Positions 11,325-22,715 of a stretch of DNA of 64,000 nucleotides are shown piece by piece. A program made the position numbers and the translations under genes. Location of the stretch: positions 43,850,508 through 43,914,507 of the forward strand of contig CM064426.1 in assembly GCA_032690845.1 (NCBI GenBank), in the 5' to 3' direction. The notes below the pieces were generated by a model. The model was not told the DNA's origin. It did not search any database and was given only the letters and a program-made list of their open reading frames with translations. This stretch comes from Eleusine coracana subsp. coracana (lineage: Eukaryota; Streptophyta; Magnoliopsida; Poales; Poaceae). How positions within the stretch are numbered: the first letter of the stretch is position 1; every line of letters begins with the position of its first letter.

Positions 11325-12173
11325 GGGTATGCTCAACTTTGAGTCAAAAATCTCCTGTAAAAATTTCAGCAAAAATGGACACCCGAGCGAAAAGTTATGC
11401 CCGTTTTACCGAAGGGGGGTCGGAATCGGTTTTCAAGAAACCCGATGCGAAACCCGAGTCGGGTTACGGGTCGTGTTTGGGGTCGGGTTTGGAATCAGCT
11501 AGGAATTTTTTTTTGGTGCTGGGTTTAGGGTGGGATTATGGTGGGATTAGCCTAGGTGTATCAATCAATCAACCCTAGCACAAAAAGCCGACAAAATAGA
11601 GGATGGTGAAGGGGATGGTGGCTAGGGTTGCAAGGGAAAACACTACTGATGACAAAAACACAAACTAAACCAGCAACTAAACAAAAACTAGGACACCAAC
11701 TCGACACTACGGACTCTGAAATTGAAATATGCAAAGGCTAAACACGTGGTTATGGGCGGCGGGAAACTTTTTTGGGCTTTTCTATGGATGATAGGATGAA
11801 CACAAAATGAAATTAACTAAGGATATTGCGAACCTGACGGTGCACCTGAAGCTCTAATTACCACTTGATGTGAACAAGGGTTCCTAATCTTCTGAAATGT
11901 TCTGGATACGTTGATTTGGTCGGAGGCGACACACAAATCGATCCCGCTTCAGAACAACACGTTCTAAACCCCACAATCGCAGCACGACGTCTCCTCTGGT
12001 TATCAACATTATAAAATGGTTGACCTCACCGAGAAGGCTAATCCCTGCTTGTGAATCAAGAACACAAGCAATAACAAAGAAGAATGCAACACAATTGCAG
12101 ATGTATTATGAATCTCACCAAGTTGGGGTCTCACAAACCGTGCTGACGGTGAAACTATTATGAATAGAATAAT

Positions 12174-12937
12174 TGATGTAGATATGGCCCGATCTTCCGA
12201 GAGGTAAGGGGATAAACTCGAATTTGGGGAACTCGGCATCAATGACCCGGCTTGAATCAGACAAGATCCAACCCCGCAACCGTTACACCAAACACAACTT
12301 GATTGTTCCTACAAGAGAAATCGAGAACACAAGCAAGAGAGGATAAACACGCAATCTGAAATTGCAAATATGGATGAAGCGAATCACAAGAAAAGGTTCA
12401 AACTCTGAACACAAAACGACTAATCGCCACAGTGGTGTAGAACAAGAACAGGGCCCTGGATTACTGTAAAAGGACTTGTCACCACAGTTACAATAATTCG
12501 ATCAAGTTTCTCTCTGGAAAACTGAACTAAACAAAACCCGAAACTAAAAGACGGCGGCTACTGAGTTTATGTAGGAAACAAAGATGTCCTAGGGTTGGGG
12601 GCGACCAGGGGGGGGGCGCCCACAACATGGCCTTAAGGCCCGACACGATACATGGCCAAGTTGGCCCAAAATAGGTGGCACAACACCTTGTCATGGTCAC
12701 ATATTATGACTCACGGCCCTTCTGGAGCTAGGACCAGAACCAAAATGACGGCGTCATCATCCTCTTTCCAACGCATCAAAGAACGCCTCGTTTGGACGTC
12801 GGATGTGGGAGATATCATCAAAACCGTGAAGGGGTGTCGGCTGAATCCGAGACGAACACGGCGACCTTGTTGGTGACAACTTGTAACTTGGGGAAGGCCA
12901 TGATATGCGCGTATCCAGCATGGTGATGTCCTCATCA
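12174..12937 (-). repeat. 3' LTR of element Y
   Basis: The LTR is 764 bp, with minus-strand start TGATGAGGACATCACC at 12937 and end CTACATCA at 12174. The purine tract AAGAAGGGGAGGA lies just beyond 12937, which marks this as the 3' LTR. It differs from the 5' copy at scattered positions, for example several within the first 110 bp, so the insertion is not recent. The end of the Y reading frame lies inside it. Confidence 0.9.
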
Positions 12938-13947
12938 TCCTCCCCTTCTTGAATTGGAGTCGCCCTCGACTCCATCTCAGCATCAATCTCCTGCAAAAGG
13001 TTAGTACTAGCAGAATGCAAAGTATAAGATACATGACCATCAATAGAAGATATATCATGACAAAGCATAGTATAGCAAGGTGCATCATGATTATCACAAA
13101 GATCAGTAACAATAGATGTCATAGCAAGAAAAGCACCTCCCTTTAACTGAATAGCCTTATGTTTAACATCAGAAAGTTGTTTGTTATCATGTTTATTCTC
13201 AGTATTTTCAGCAAGCAGTTTAAAATGATGTCTAATATCAGCAGGCAATAACGGACGTAAAGTAATATTCCTGTCCTTATGCATGAATGTATATGTATTT
13301 GTTCTACCATGATGGGAAGCATCCGTATCATATTCCCATGGACGGCCTAATAAAAGCGAACATGCTTGCATAGGTACAACATGAAAATCAGCAAAGTCTT
13401 GATAAGAACCTACTGAAAAGTGTATGTGTGCTGCTCGAGTTACCTGTGCCGTACCACTTTTGTTGAACCATTTGATGTGGTAGGGCTGATGTAGTGCATG
13501 CGTGGTCAAGCCAAGTTTGCTTACCAAATCATAACTTACTAATTTGTTACAGCTCCCAGTATCAATGATGGTGAGAACACGGCGGTTCGCAACAATAAGG
13601 TACATGTAGAATAAATTGTTGCGTTGTTGTTCTTCCTCTTGTCCCACCCGAGTAGTCAACACACGCTGTACAATGAGGCTAGGAAAGCCCGCGGTGGCAG
13701 CAATAGAATCAATGGCGGTAGTCTCCTGCTCCTCCGTCGAATCTGCAACAAGGTTAGGCATACGAGCAAATTCATCTTCAACATCACTAGAACTTTCATA
13801 CCCATCAGCGGTAGCGATGAAAGCATGATGACTAGGGCAATCCTTCATGACATGTCCCATTCCCTTGCAGCGGTGGCAAATTATGGTGGTGGAGGAGCCA
13901 CTCCTAGTACCGGAAGTAGTAACCTTCTTCTGGTGTTGGTGCTGCAC
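12757..13947 (-). CDS. Gag zinc knuckle plus protease fused to the pol C-terminal tail (element Y)
   Basis: This is an open frame of 396 codons. The CCHC knuckle is CHRCKGMGHVMKDC (about residues 24-37). The aspartic protease motif is LTIIDTGSCNKLVS (about residues 127-140), and the protease C-terminal block ACSLLLGRPWEYD lies near residue 200. After a linker, the frame enters the acidic tail EGEDDEDI, which in element X lies after integrase, and ends inside the 3' LTR. No RT, RNase H or integrase is encoded. The protease keeps its active-site Asp. A frameshift near 13950 separates it from the rest of gag. Whether the fusion protein was ever made is inference. Confidence 0.75.
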   Translation of the reverse strand: MQHQHQKKVTTSGTRSGSSTTIICHRCKGMGHVMKDCPSHHAFIATADGYESSSDVEDEFARMPNLVADSTEEQETTAIDSIAATAGFPSLIVQRVLTTRVGQEEEQQRNNLFYMYLIVANRRVLTIIDTGSCNKLVSYDLVSKLGLTTHALHQPYHIKWFNKSGTAQVTRAAHIHFSVGSYQDFADFHVVPMQACSLLLGRPWEYDTDASHHGRTNTYTFMHKDRNITLRPLLPADIRHHFKLLAENTENKHDNKQLSDVKHKAIQLKGGAFLAMTSIVTDLCDNHDAPCYTMLCHDISSIDGHVSYTLHSASTNLLQEIDAEMESRATPIQEGEDDEDITMLDTRISWPSPSYKLSPTRSPCSSRIQPTPLHGFDDISHIRRPNEAFFDALERG

Positions 13948-14888
13948 ACTAGACGATTGCGTGCAGAAGTAGGCGCAAGTGGAAAAGTTGTTGCCGGTGT
14001 CTTAGCAACATGACTCTTCAAGTTCTCTACTCCAGTGCGTTGCTGGAGATATTGCTCAGTGTTAGACCTGCAAGATTGTTGTGGAAGGCGATCCTGTACT
14101 TCTCGTTCAGCCTTAAGAGCAATATGATACAATTGGCTGAACCTATTCCACTCTTTATAGTCAACAATATTCTGGATATCACGGTTCAAACCACCAAAAA
14201 ATCTAGCACTAGTTTCAATATCATCTTCATGTATGTCACAACGTGCTAAACCAATAAGCAATTCCTGATAATATTCCTCTACTGTTTTACTACCTTGTGT
14301 CAAAGATTATAATTTCAAACGTAAATCACGTTGGTAATAAGGAGGAACAAAACGAGATTTCATGTGTTGTTTCAAAACAGGCCAAGTGGCAGGTATAGCA
14401 GCATTAGTATTGCAAAGATCATTCAACCAAAAGAGAGCAAAACCTGTAAACTCACTAGTAGCAAGTCTAACTCTATGCTCAGCAGGAACTAAATGAGAAT
14501 TAAATTTCTGTTCAACAGCAAGTTCTCAATCTAAGTATGCTTCAGGATCAGCACTACCGGCAAAAGGTGGTATGTTAAATTTGGGCTTAACAAAAGTATC
14601 AGTATTACCACGATTGTTATTACCTCCTATACCGTGTCGATTACGGTGAAGACGGTCTGCATCATGGTCAAAATCATCATCAACAGCTCGTTGAGGTGGA
14701 GGTCGTCGTTCCACATCCTCAATACGGTGGACAACAGTGTTGATGTGACCCATCAACTCGGCAAAATTCGTTTCCATGAATGTACGCTGGTCCGCAAGAA
14801 GCTTCGTGAGCTCGGCCTTAGAGGCGCAATCATTGAAGTCTGTAGGGGACTCCAACTCTCCAGGTGTCCCTTTCCCTTTCTCTGACAT
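13948..14888 (-). pseudogene. gag: gag of element Y
   Basis: The start is ATG 14888 (MSEKGKGTPGELES) on the minus strand. The N-terminal part is rich in charged and Asn residues. The gag core lies near 14080-14470 and includes TVEEYYQELLIGLARCDIHE (near 14230-14285). In-frame stops occur near 14528 (a position that is TAG in element X too) and 14308, and a frameshift near 13950 shifts into the zinc-knuckle frame. The likeness to the gag of X places Y in the same lineage. Confidence 0.75.
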
Positions 14889-15860
14889 GGTTAAAAGCAA
14901 AAGACAAGACTAAACAAAAAGATTAGCCCTATCAACTAGCAGGCAGCAGAGGGTGTAGAAAGTGGAAAACAATATCAGAAGCAATGTATCACAATCTTGC
15001 AAGTGTTCTTACCAAAGCCAAACAGGTCGACACAATCTGTAGTTGAGCTTGGGTGTAACAGTTGCAAGGAAGAAGCCTGTGCTGCAATATGTATAGCTTG
15101 GAAGGCTAATATGTATGTCACTGGAACACAATTCAATAACAGATAGTAGCACTGAATAAATGTCCAAAGCAGTGTCCTAATTGCTGGCAAAAGAATCGTG
15201 TTCAAAAACAGTTGTGATAGCAAGAACAATGGCAAAGAACAATGGAAAAGGCAGCAAGGAACAAAACAGACTTCACAGACTTAGAATTTTCAGGGCGGGG
15301 GGGGGGGGGGGGGTGCAAATCAAAATCTTGATTTTTTTGTATGATTTTTCCACAATTTTTCTGTGATAGAGGAACACAAAGGAAGGAACCACAAGAAGTT
15401 TTTTTCTATTTTTTCCCATTTTTTTGAATTTTTTGACGAGGGCATACAGGGCGGAGCAACGAGCGAAAAGTTATGCTTGTTTTACCGAAGGTATGTCAAG
15501 ATAGGGTTTGAGGGGTGAGGGGGGGGGGGAAACCGAATCGGGTAGGGTTTTTTTGTTGGCAACAGATTATGGGTGTGGTGGGTGGGTGACACGATGGTGA
15601 ATCCAATGGAAAACACGATGGTGATGGTGGTGTGCAGCGGAGATCAAAACACAAACCGAATCGAAACACAAATTCAAACCAGCAACTGAACTCGACTAGG
15701 ACACAAACTCAACACTACGGACTCTAAAATTAAATTATGCAAAGGCTAAATAGTGTCTGGGATGGTGGGGAAATTTTTTTTTGTAGGATTTTTCATGGAC
15801 AAAAGGTGATTAACACAAACGAATCTAAAGGGAAGAACACGATAATACCTCACGGGGAAC
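14889..15860 (-). other. 5' leader of element Y
   Basis: This is non-coding sequence between PBS and gag. It includes a run of 17 G at 15297-15313 (C on the element strand) and the block GAGCGAAAAGTTATG at 15461-15475. That block is shared with the leaders of X (about 41912-41942) and of the fragment at 11384-11412, and it is a candidate packaging or dimerisation element by position only. Confidence 0.6.
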
Positions 15861-15879
15861 TTGGAAATCTGATACCACT

Positions 15880-16643
15880 TGATGTAGATATGGCCCGATC
15901 TTCTGAGAGGTAAGGGGATAAACTCGAATTTGGGGAACTCGGTGTTGATGACCCGGCTTGAATCAGACAAGATCCATCCCCGCAACCGTTACACCAAACA
16001 CAACTTGATTGTTCCTGCAAGCAAAATCGAGAACACAAGCAAGAGAGGATAAACACGCAATCTGAAATTGCAAATATGGATGAAGAAAATCACAAGAAAA
16101 GGTTCAAGCTCTGAACACAAAAGGACTAATCGCCACAGTGGTGTAGAACAAGAACAGGGGCCCTGGATTACTGTAAAAGGACTTGTCGCCACAGTTACAA
16201 TAATTCGATCAAGTTTCTCTCTGGAAAACTGAACTAAACAAAACCCAAAACTAAAAGACAGCAACTACTGAGTTTATGTAGGAAACAAAGACGTCCTAGG
16301 GTTGGGGGCGACCAGAGGGGGGCGCCCACAACATGGGCTTAAGGCCCGACACGATACATGGCCAAGTTGGCCCAAAATAGGTGGCACAGCACCTTGTCAT
16401 GGTCACATATTATGACTCACGACCCTTCTGGAGCTAGGACCAGAACCAAAGCGACGACGATGTCGTCCTCTTTCCAACGCATCAAAGAACGCCTCGTTTG
16501 GACGTCGGATGTGGGAGATATCATCAAAACCGTGAAGGGGTGTCGGCTGAATCCGAGACGAACGCGGCGACCGAGTTGGTGACGACTTGTAACTTGGGGA
16601 AGGCCATGATATGCGCGTATCCAGCATGGTGATGTCCTCATCA
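15880..16643 (-). repeat. 5' LTR of element Y with PBS
   Basis: This 764-bp partner of the LTR at 12174 has the same ends. On the minus strand it is followed after two bases (AG) by TGGTATCAGATTTCC (about 15863-15877), a primer site of the initiator-methionine tRNA type. Equal length of both LTRs and the exact target duplication show that the element inserted as a unit. Confidence 0.9.
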
Positions 16644-18680
16644 ATAATCCAAGCAAAACCCGAACCCTAATGGTGCGGCGGCAGCTGTATATGAAGAACC
16701 TAGGGTCGTGCAAGATCCTCTGGACGCGCCCCTAATTGGGCTCAACTAGATATAAAGCCCAAAGACCAAAACAGGCGACGTAGCATCGGAACAGATTCTA
16801 GATCATCTCTTGTTTTGATGATTCCTAATGACTCCGGATGAATTTTGACATGAGACTAGTATCATTGGAAAGGTCTTCTTCTTATCTCTCTGTGCATATG
16901 TAGAACGTCCAAATCTAAGTCCATATGCGTCCTGGGTATCTATTTTAGTGTAGACTGGTCCTGAGCCCTAAAACAGACTCAAAGTCGGTTTTGGTTGGGC
17001 CTCCACCTTGGTTTCCATGTCCTTGCTGGTCCTCCACATCTCCAAGTCTTTCTCCCATCATCTCCTTGTCCTCTCCATGGTTCCTAATTACACAGAGGTC
17101 AGCAGCATGAGTGGGCCTTGACAACTTTACTTCCGGAGGGACCTTCGACCATGCAAGACAAGGAGATAACGAAACCAATACTAGCAGCCAGAAGGTGAAC
17201 CTAAACTGAGACTCATGATAGTGTAGTGCCGAAAGGGAGTAAATACGGTAGCAGAGTGGGAATATGTTTGCATGCATGCCTACCTTGTGGCACGACCACG
17301 GTCAAGCAAAAAAATGCGCCACCGAAGATTGTAATGTATTATTCAATTGTCGCTAGCAAATAAGCAATATAGAATACACCCGATTGTTGTTCAGGGGTCT
17401 CCGACACACTCTTATTACTAAAGAAAAAATGCACCAGAAGGAATGAACCACAGACTGATGGATGTTGAATGTGTGTCCGAAGGAACAAGACATGCATGGC
17501 TTATCTTAATGTTAGTATACTACCAACGTCATGACCGAAGGATAATGCATGATCGAAGGATAAAAGCATAAGATCTAAGTACTTGCCACATACTAGGGTG
17601 GTATGAATAGATATGCCTTTTGTGTGCTCCATGCTTTCGGTCAATGAAAACTGTTGTGTTGATACTTGAAATAGCTAGGTAAATAGGACAAAGTGTCTAG
17701 ACCCGAGGAACACCCAGTCGAAGCACCGATTGTAGGCCTTCGGTAGTAGGGCCCGAAGGTCTACGGTTACTTGTATGTGCTCGTGTATTCGGGTGTTTAG
17801 ATTGGTATACACGTACGTTGCTGAGTTAAGCACCCATGCATGCTGCACCCGTCCTTGCCAAACACACACGGTTTGTTGTTGTGATAGAGTCCCCTTTGGC
17901 CCTGGTCGAAACATGGGAAATTGTTAGCCCGGCATAATGCCAATACGCCACCGTCCATTACGATTGCAGCTCTAGCCGATGGCGGGATGCTTTGAGTGCA
18001 GTGCCCAAACTTGTCATCTGAAGCTTGTTCTTGTTGAGTTTTGGCACAGTGCTAATCCGATAAACCCATAACTAGATAAGGGAAATTACATTCTAGATGA
18101 AGGATAACTACACATCAGGTCCTCGAGTCCTTGCTTTTATCATGCTTACTAGGGGATACGTTTTGTAAGATCTTTGTTAATCCTTGACTTTGGACCAAAC
18201 TATACAAATTTGCCTGTACTTTGTGTTGTATTTGCAAATGCAATCGAAGGGAACACCCGAAGGGTACCATTCAAAACATGCACCAGAAACTAAACTATTA
18301 CATCTATGATATAATGTTGTGTCATGTGCACACTATCTTGTTATGTGGAGGCCTCCATCAATCGGAATATTTTTCTTGCATAATGTTGTTATGTAATTAA
18401 TAGCACATGATATGCAGGGATTTGAAGCTAAGAACTATGGCCGGGTGCCATACATTTTTCATCTCTTTATCATTTTCATGCCATACATGTGCATCACGAG
18501 CATGCACAAACATTCATATCATATAAGTGTGCATTATGCATACAATTGCATGGTAAAGTAATATTGATCATCTTCTTTTTGCTTGAATGTCGGGCAACTA
18601 TGGCTTGAGGTTCGAACAGATGTGTCATTTACTTTTCTTGCAAAGGCAGCTACGGCCTGATTCTAGATAACACTGGTTTG

Positions 18681-18835
18681 ATGTCGGGCAACTATGGCCT
18701 GATGCTCCAAAAGGACATGCCCAGAATGCCAGGCGCGACACTACCTGATGTCGGACAACTATGGCCTGATGCTCCGGAAGGACATGCCCGAAAAGTCGGG
18801 GACAACACCTCCCGATGCCGAAGAACTATGGTTCA
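18681..18835. repeat. 67-bp tandem repeat, about 2.3 copies
   Basis: Copies start at 18681, 18748 and 18815 with ATGTCGGGCAACTATGGCCT, ATGTCGGACAACTATGGCCT and a diverged partial third copy. A further diverged start lies near 18587. Spacing is 67 bp both times. No reading frame runs through it. Confidence 0.85.
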
Positions 18836-19123
18836 AAGCATATCGAAGCCTGACGAGGTGCTCGACATGTATGTTTTACATTGCATAAATTATTTTGCCT
18901 TCATAATTATTAAAAGAGCCTGAAGGCACATGATATGATACATGTTTCCTGAAGGCGTCACGTACATAGAATGCTCGAGGGCACTAGAGTGGGTACAAGT
19001 TACCCAAAGGCATTAGTTGCATAGCAAATCCGAGGGCACCTATGTGGACAGCCTGAAGGTATAAGCTGCTGCATGTAGCAGGAAGGCCATGACTTCTAAA
19101 AAATTATGACATGTGGTGCTAGA

Positions 19124-19310
19124 GAGGAGTGTAAGCCCTCGACCTTGATATGCAACAATTCATTGGTCCACACTGGGGAGGAGTGTAAGCCCTTGGCCTT
19201 TAGATGCAACAATTCATTTATCCACACTGGGAGGGGTGTAAGCCCTCGGCATTGAGGTGCAACAATTCATCCAACCACACCAGGGAGGGGGCTAACCCCC
19301 CGGTTTTGTG
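19124..19310. repeat. 54-bp tandem repeat, about 3.5 copies
   Basis: Units begin at 19124, 19178, 19231 and 19285 with GAGGAGTGTAAGCCCT or variants. The first three also contain ATGCAACAATTCATT or a close variant and CACACTGGG or similar. The period is 53-54 bp. The last unit is partial and diverged. Confidence 0.85.
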
Positions 19311-19825
19311 GTCCAGCTTAAATGGTTTTTCACTTCCTCCCAACAACAGTCAAAAGGGAGGACGAGTAGATATAAATATTTGCCTATTGTATTTGACTGT
19401 TGTACGTAAGTGAAATTACTTACCTCTCCTTTCGACTGATAGCGCCTAACAAAAGTATATGCGTGTTTCAGAAACCTTTTCAGTCAAAAAATCAAGTTAA
19501 AACTCTTAGGTTGTGTTAGGAGTCCTGAAGGCATCAGCCATATCTTCGGCCCAACTATCATTTCCGAGAAAGATTCTTGCCTTCAGCACAACTCCAGGTT
19601 TCAAAGCAAGGATGCCTTCGGCTTAATTTCAACTCCAGAAGAGAGACTCTCACCTTCTGTTAGTCTCAAGTGCTTGGCATTGTTGCTATGTACTTCTTTC
19701 TTCATGAAATATTATAGTGGAATTTGTAATAAGACATGTAAGTTTGATTGTTCATAGATTGGATCTCTGAGCCATGAGGAGCTACAGGCATTATTTCATT
19801 AGTAGCCCCTCGTGCCTTCGAGAGT

Positions 19826-20090
19826 CTATATATAAGGGAGAACTGTTGGAGCGATGGTTCAAGGAACCTATTATTTCTTCTCATGGGCTCAATTACCTCA
19901 TATTTGGCCCATGTAGTCTTTTGGTCTAATTATAAGCCTAAGGGCATTTGCATACTTGTACACCCCACCATGGGTAAAATGATGATTGGTAACACATTGA
20001 GAGTAGAAGAGGGATTTCCCTCTTCTCCACTTTCTATAAATACAAGACCCTAGAGGTCATGAGGGGGGCTGATTGATTCATGCCGACTCC
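19826..20090 (+). promoter_or_regulatory. LTR-like promoter segment
   Basis: TATATATAAGGG lies at 19828-19839 and CTATAAATACAAG near 20035. Between them TGTTGGAGCG (near 19845) could be an LTR start. I found no matching end or second copy, so this is only a suggestion of a relic promoter. Confidence 0.3.
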
Positions 20091-20432
20091 TTCTCTTCTT
20101 GACTGATTGTATCCTTCCTCTAGCGGTGTCAATTCTTTGGGTTGGCATAGCCCACAATGTGTATGTTTGGTCCTGTAACCACAACATTCATCTATTTCTA
20201 AGCATCATTCGAGAGTAATCTTGTGCTTGGGAGAGAAGAGAGGAGGGACAAAGTGGGGCATTTGTGCTTGGGGAGATAAGAGAGAAGTGATAGAGTGATA
20301 AGAACAACAAGCATTGGTCTTTGGATAAGGTTATGCTCACACTCTAGGTCAAATGGACTCAGTCTATGGACCGTGGCTAGGGATGGCAATGGGTCAGGTG
20401 GAGGCAAAACCAACCCACCACAAAAAAGTGCT

Positions 20433-22272
20433 TGAAAGTTGACTAGATAGGGGGGGGGGGTGAATAGGAAACTTGTAATTTTATCCCTGAAATTCACTTA
20501 ACAAACAAATTAAATTCTACACAAAACTTCTATCCCTCATGAAACTTCCTTCAGCGGTAGAACTTTCTTCGATGATAGAACTTCCGTGGTAAGAAGTGAA
20601 TCTCTAGTCAAAATGCAGAATTGAAAGGGTTTACTCACAAATGCACTTGAATAGAGATGAAGGTAGATGCTAGATGTATCAAATCCATGTAGGGGTTAGC
20701 TTATGACACAGTGTACAAGTAGATCGAGCAATAATAACGAAAGAACCAAGGACAAAAAGAACAAGAACAAGGACAAGAGAGACACATGATTTGTTTACCA
20801 GAATCTGGACCCCTCATAAAGAGGTTCCTACGTCTCTGTTGAGGAGCTCACTAAGAGCCAAGTCTCTGTTAACCCTAATCCTCACCAACCAATCACTAAG
20901 ATCGAGCTTGGCTTTCCTCTTCTTGGTTCTTTCCTCACGGAGGTGAATCATGACCTTCACAAACTTCCCAAGGCTCACCATAATGCCTGTGAGCTCACTA
21001 GGCAACATCTAGCTGGTCTAGGGGATTGAATCCCCCAGAGTAACAAGTGAAGAATGAGACTTGGTTGCAAGGGATGTGCTCAAGGTTGGCTTGATGCTCT
21101 CTAGCTTGAATGGAAGAATCACTCTCAAATGGACTTAAATCACTAGAGAAATGGAGGACTGAAGAGACTGAGGCTTGGTGAAATGTTTGTGTTTTGTAAA
21201 GGCACCTGTAGCATCTCTCATGGGGTGGCAGAGGGGTATTTATAGAGGAGGTCCAAAAAGAGTCGTTGAAGTGTAAATGCAATTAGAAGGTAGGAACTTC
21301 TGTCGAGCTTGGGGAGCCACTAGTCCAGAACCAAAGTTCCCAGGATGGAACTTCCGTCAGGGACAGAAATTCCGTCATGTCAAGGCGCCACTGGTCTAGA
21401 AGTAATGTTCCCATGATGGAGCTTCCGTCAAGGATGGAACTTCCGTCGCTCTCTAGCTTGAATGGAAGAATCATTCTCTCAAATGGACTTAAATCACTAG
21501 AGAAATGGAGGAGTGAAGAGATTGAAGCTTGCTGAAATGTTTGTGTTTTGTAAAGGCACCAGCAGCATCTCTCACGGGGTGGGAGAGGGGTATTTATAGA
21601 GGAGGTCCAAAAAGAGCCGTTGAAGTGTAAATGCACTGAGAAGGAAGGAACTTCCGTTGAGCTCGGGGAGCCACTGGTCCTGAACCAAAGTTCCCAGGAC
21701 GGAAATTCCGTCATGTCAAGGCGCCACTGATCCAGAAACAATGTTCCCAGGATGGAACTTCCGTCAAGGACGGAACTTCCATCGAGCTCAGGGAGCCACG
21801 GTCCAAAAATTGTGTTCCTAGGACGGAACTTCCATCACTACTGGAACTTCCATCAATTTTAGGGAGACACTAGTCCAGAACTTGTGTTCACATCACGAAA
21901 CTTCCATCGCTGACGAAACTTCCATCAGGCAAAGAAAAATTGGCTGATTTTTGGACTTGGCTATTGGCAGTTTTTGGTGGGTTTTCTTCCAAGGGAATTT
22001 TTGGTTGCTTGAGCACAAATTCCTTGCATGTAAGATCATTTTCACCGCCCTTCATAGTTTGGCATTTCTACACTCGAGAGATAAATAAAAGCTACCATTC
22101 TAAGCTCCTTTTGAGTCCTCTTTCTCTTCTTCTTTTGTTGAGGGGTCAAACATCTTACCAAATTGGTATTACGAATTTTTATATCCTATACACATACTTC
22201 ATAAGCATATTAGTACATTTTTATCATTTACATTCACCAAAAACCCACTAGGGGATCCTAGATCAATCTTCA
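20433..22272 (-). repeat. 3' LTR of Sirevirus-type element U
   Basis: This 1840-bp LTR starts TGAAGATTGATC at 22272 on the minus strand and ends CTAGTCAACTTTCA at 20433. On the plus strand a run of 11 G (20450-20460) followed by TGAATAGG lies just inside that end, as in the LTRs at 7036 and 63032. GGAACTTCC-type palindromes fill 21290-21930. Two TATA boxes exist because of an internal duplication. The base pairs outside 20433 are GTGCT; the partner duplication is not in the window. Confidence 0.8.
21096..21784 (-). repeat. 352-bp tandem duplication inside the U LTR, including the TATA box
   Basis: Both units begin GCTCTCTAGCTTGAATGG (21096 and 21448) and run through a TATTTATA box (21237-21244 and 21591-21598, TATAAATA on the element strand) into the palindrome array. 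They differ at scattered positions and by small indels, so the duplication is not recent. It doubles the core promoter of the LTR. Confidence 0.9.
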
Positions 22273-22710
22273 ACCTCCCCTATTTTGGTGATTGATGACA
22301 AATGATTAAAAGGGGTAAAAAGGAATCAACGAGAATGTTAAACAAAACATAGTGGAGCTTCCCCTAAAGATATGCATGATTCACAAAAGACATGTGAGAG
22401 AGCTCCCCCTATATTTTGTAACAAGTGGGGTGCCTAAAGAAGTCAACAAATGAGCATTTAGTGTGAATAACCAAATTAAATAAAGAGCAAAGCACAAGAG
22501 TTAAGCACATAATAACTAAGAGTTCACAACTAATAAAGCAAGCACCAATCCACAAAGGGGTTTCCAACTATCCTATTACAATAGGATTCCACAAATAAGT
22601 CTTACAAACTACAAATGCAAATAGTTCAAAGGTTATAGATAGAAGATAGATAAAGTTCTCCTTTCTTCTCCCATTTGTATCTCCCCCTTTGGCATCAAGA
22701 CACCAAAAAG
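22273..22710 (-). promoter_or_regulatory. Multiple polypurine tracts next to the U 3' LTR
   Basis: On the minus strand this stretch holds the presumed PPT AAAATAGGGGAGGT just before the LTR (22273-22287). Further purine-rich tracts lie near 22360, 22398-22410 (ATAGGGGGAGCTC) and 22678-22690 (CAAAGGGGGAG). Multiple PPTs before the 3' LTR are a described feature of Sireviruses. No gene is visible. Confidence 0.65.
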
Positions 22711-22715
22711 GATGC

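Larger units (their letters stand above)
12174..16643 (-). mobile_element. Gag-pro-only CRM-like retrotransposon (Y)
   Basis: This complete 4470-bp element has two 764-bp LTRs, a PBS, a PPT and an exact 5-bp target duplication ATAAT (12169-12173 and 16644-16648). Its coding region holds gag and protease only. Reverse transcriptase, RNase H and integrase are absent, and the protease frame runs straight into the C-terminal tail that follows integrase in element X. It is thus an internal-deletion derivative that would need enzymes from a relative to move. It sits inside the LTR of the CRM-like fragment. Confidence 0.85.
11325..17091 (-). mobile_element. Truncated CRM-like Gypsy fragment (5' LTR plus leader), holding Y
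   Basis: Outside the nested element Y this is a close relative of X. 11325-11865 matches the X leader at about 41853-42399, with its PBS RNA-primer site just left of 11866. 11866-12173 together with 16649-17091 matches the X LTR (42400 to about 43151). About 170 bp of the LTR start are missing at 17091, and gag onward is missing at 11325. The fragment is therefore truncated at both ends and non-coding. Confidence 0.8.
17092..20427. other. Unclassified repeat-derived region
   Basis: I see no credible gene in these 3.3 kb. The sequence is rich in CCGAAG/CTTCGG words, contains two short tandem arrays (18681-18835 and 19124-19310) and two promoter-like boxes (19826-19836 and 20031-20038). That is the texture of the non-coding part or LTR of a Gypsy-type element, but I found no PBS, PPT, coding domain or paired repeat. 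The left border is the truncation of the CRM-like LTR at 17091; the right border is the LTR of U at 20433. Confidence 0.5.

Noticed and set aside
18681..19310. CRISPR-like array
   Set aside because: The units are tandem without unique spacers and the host is a plant.
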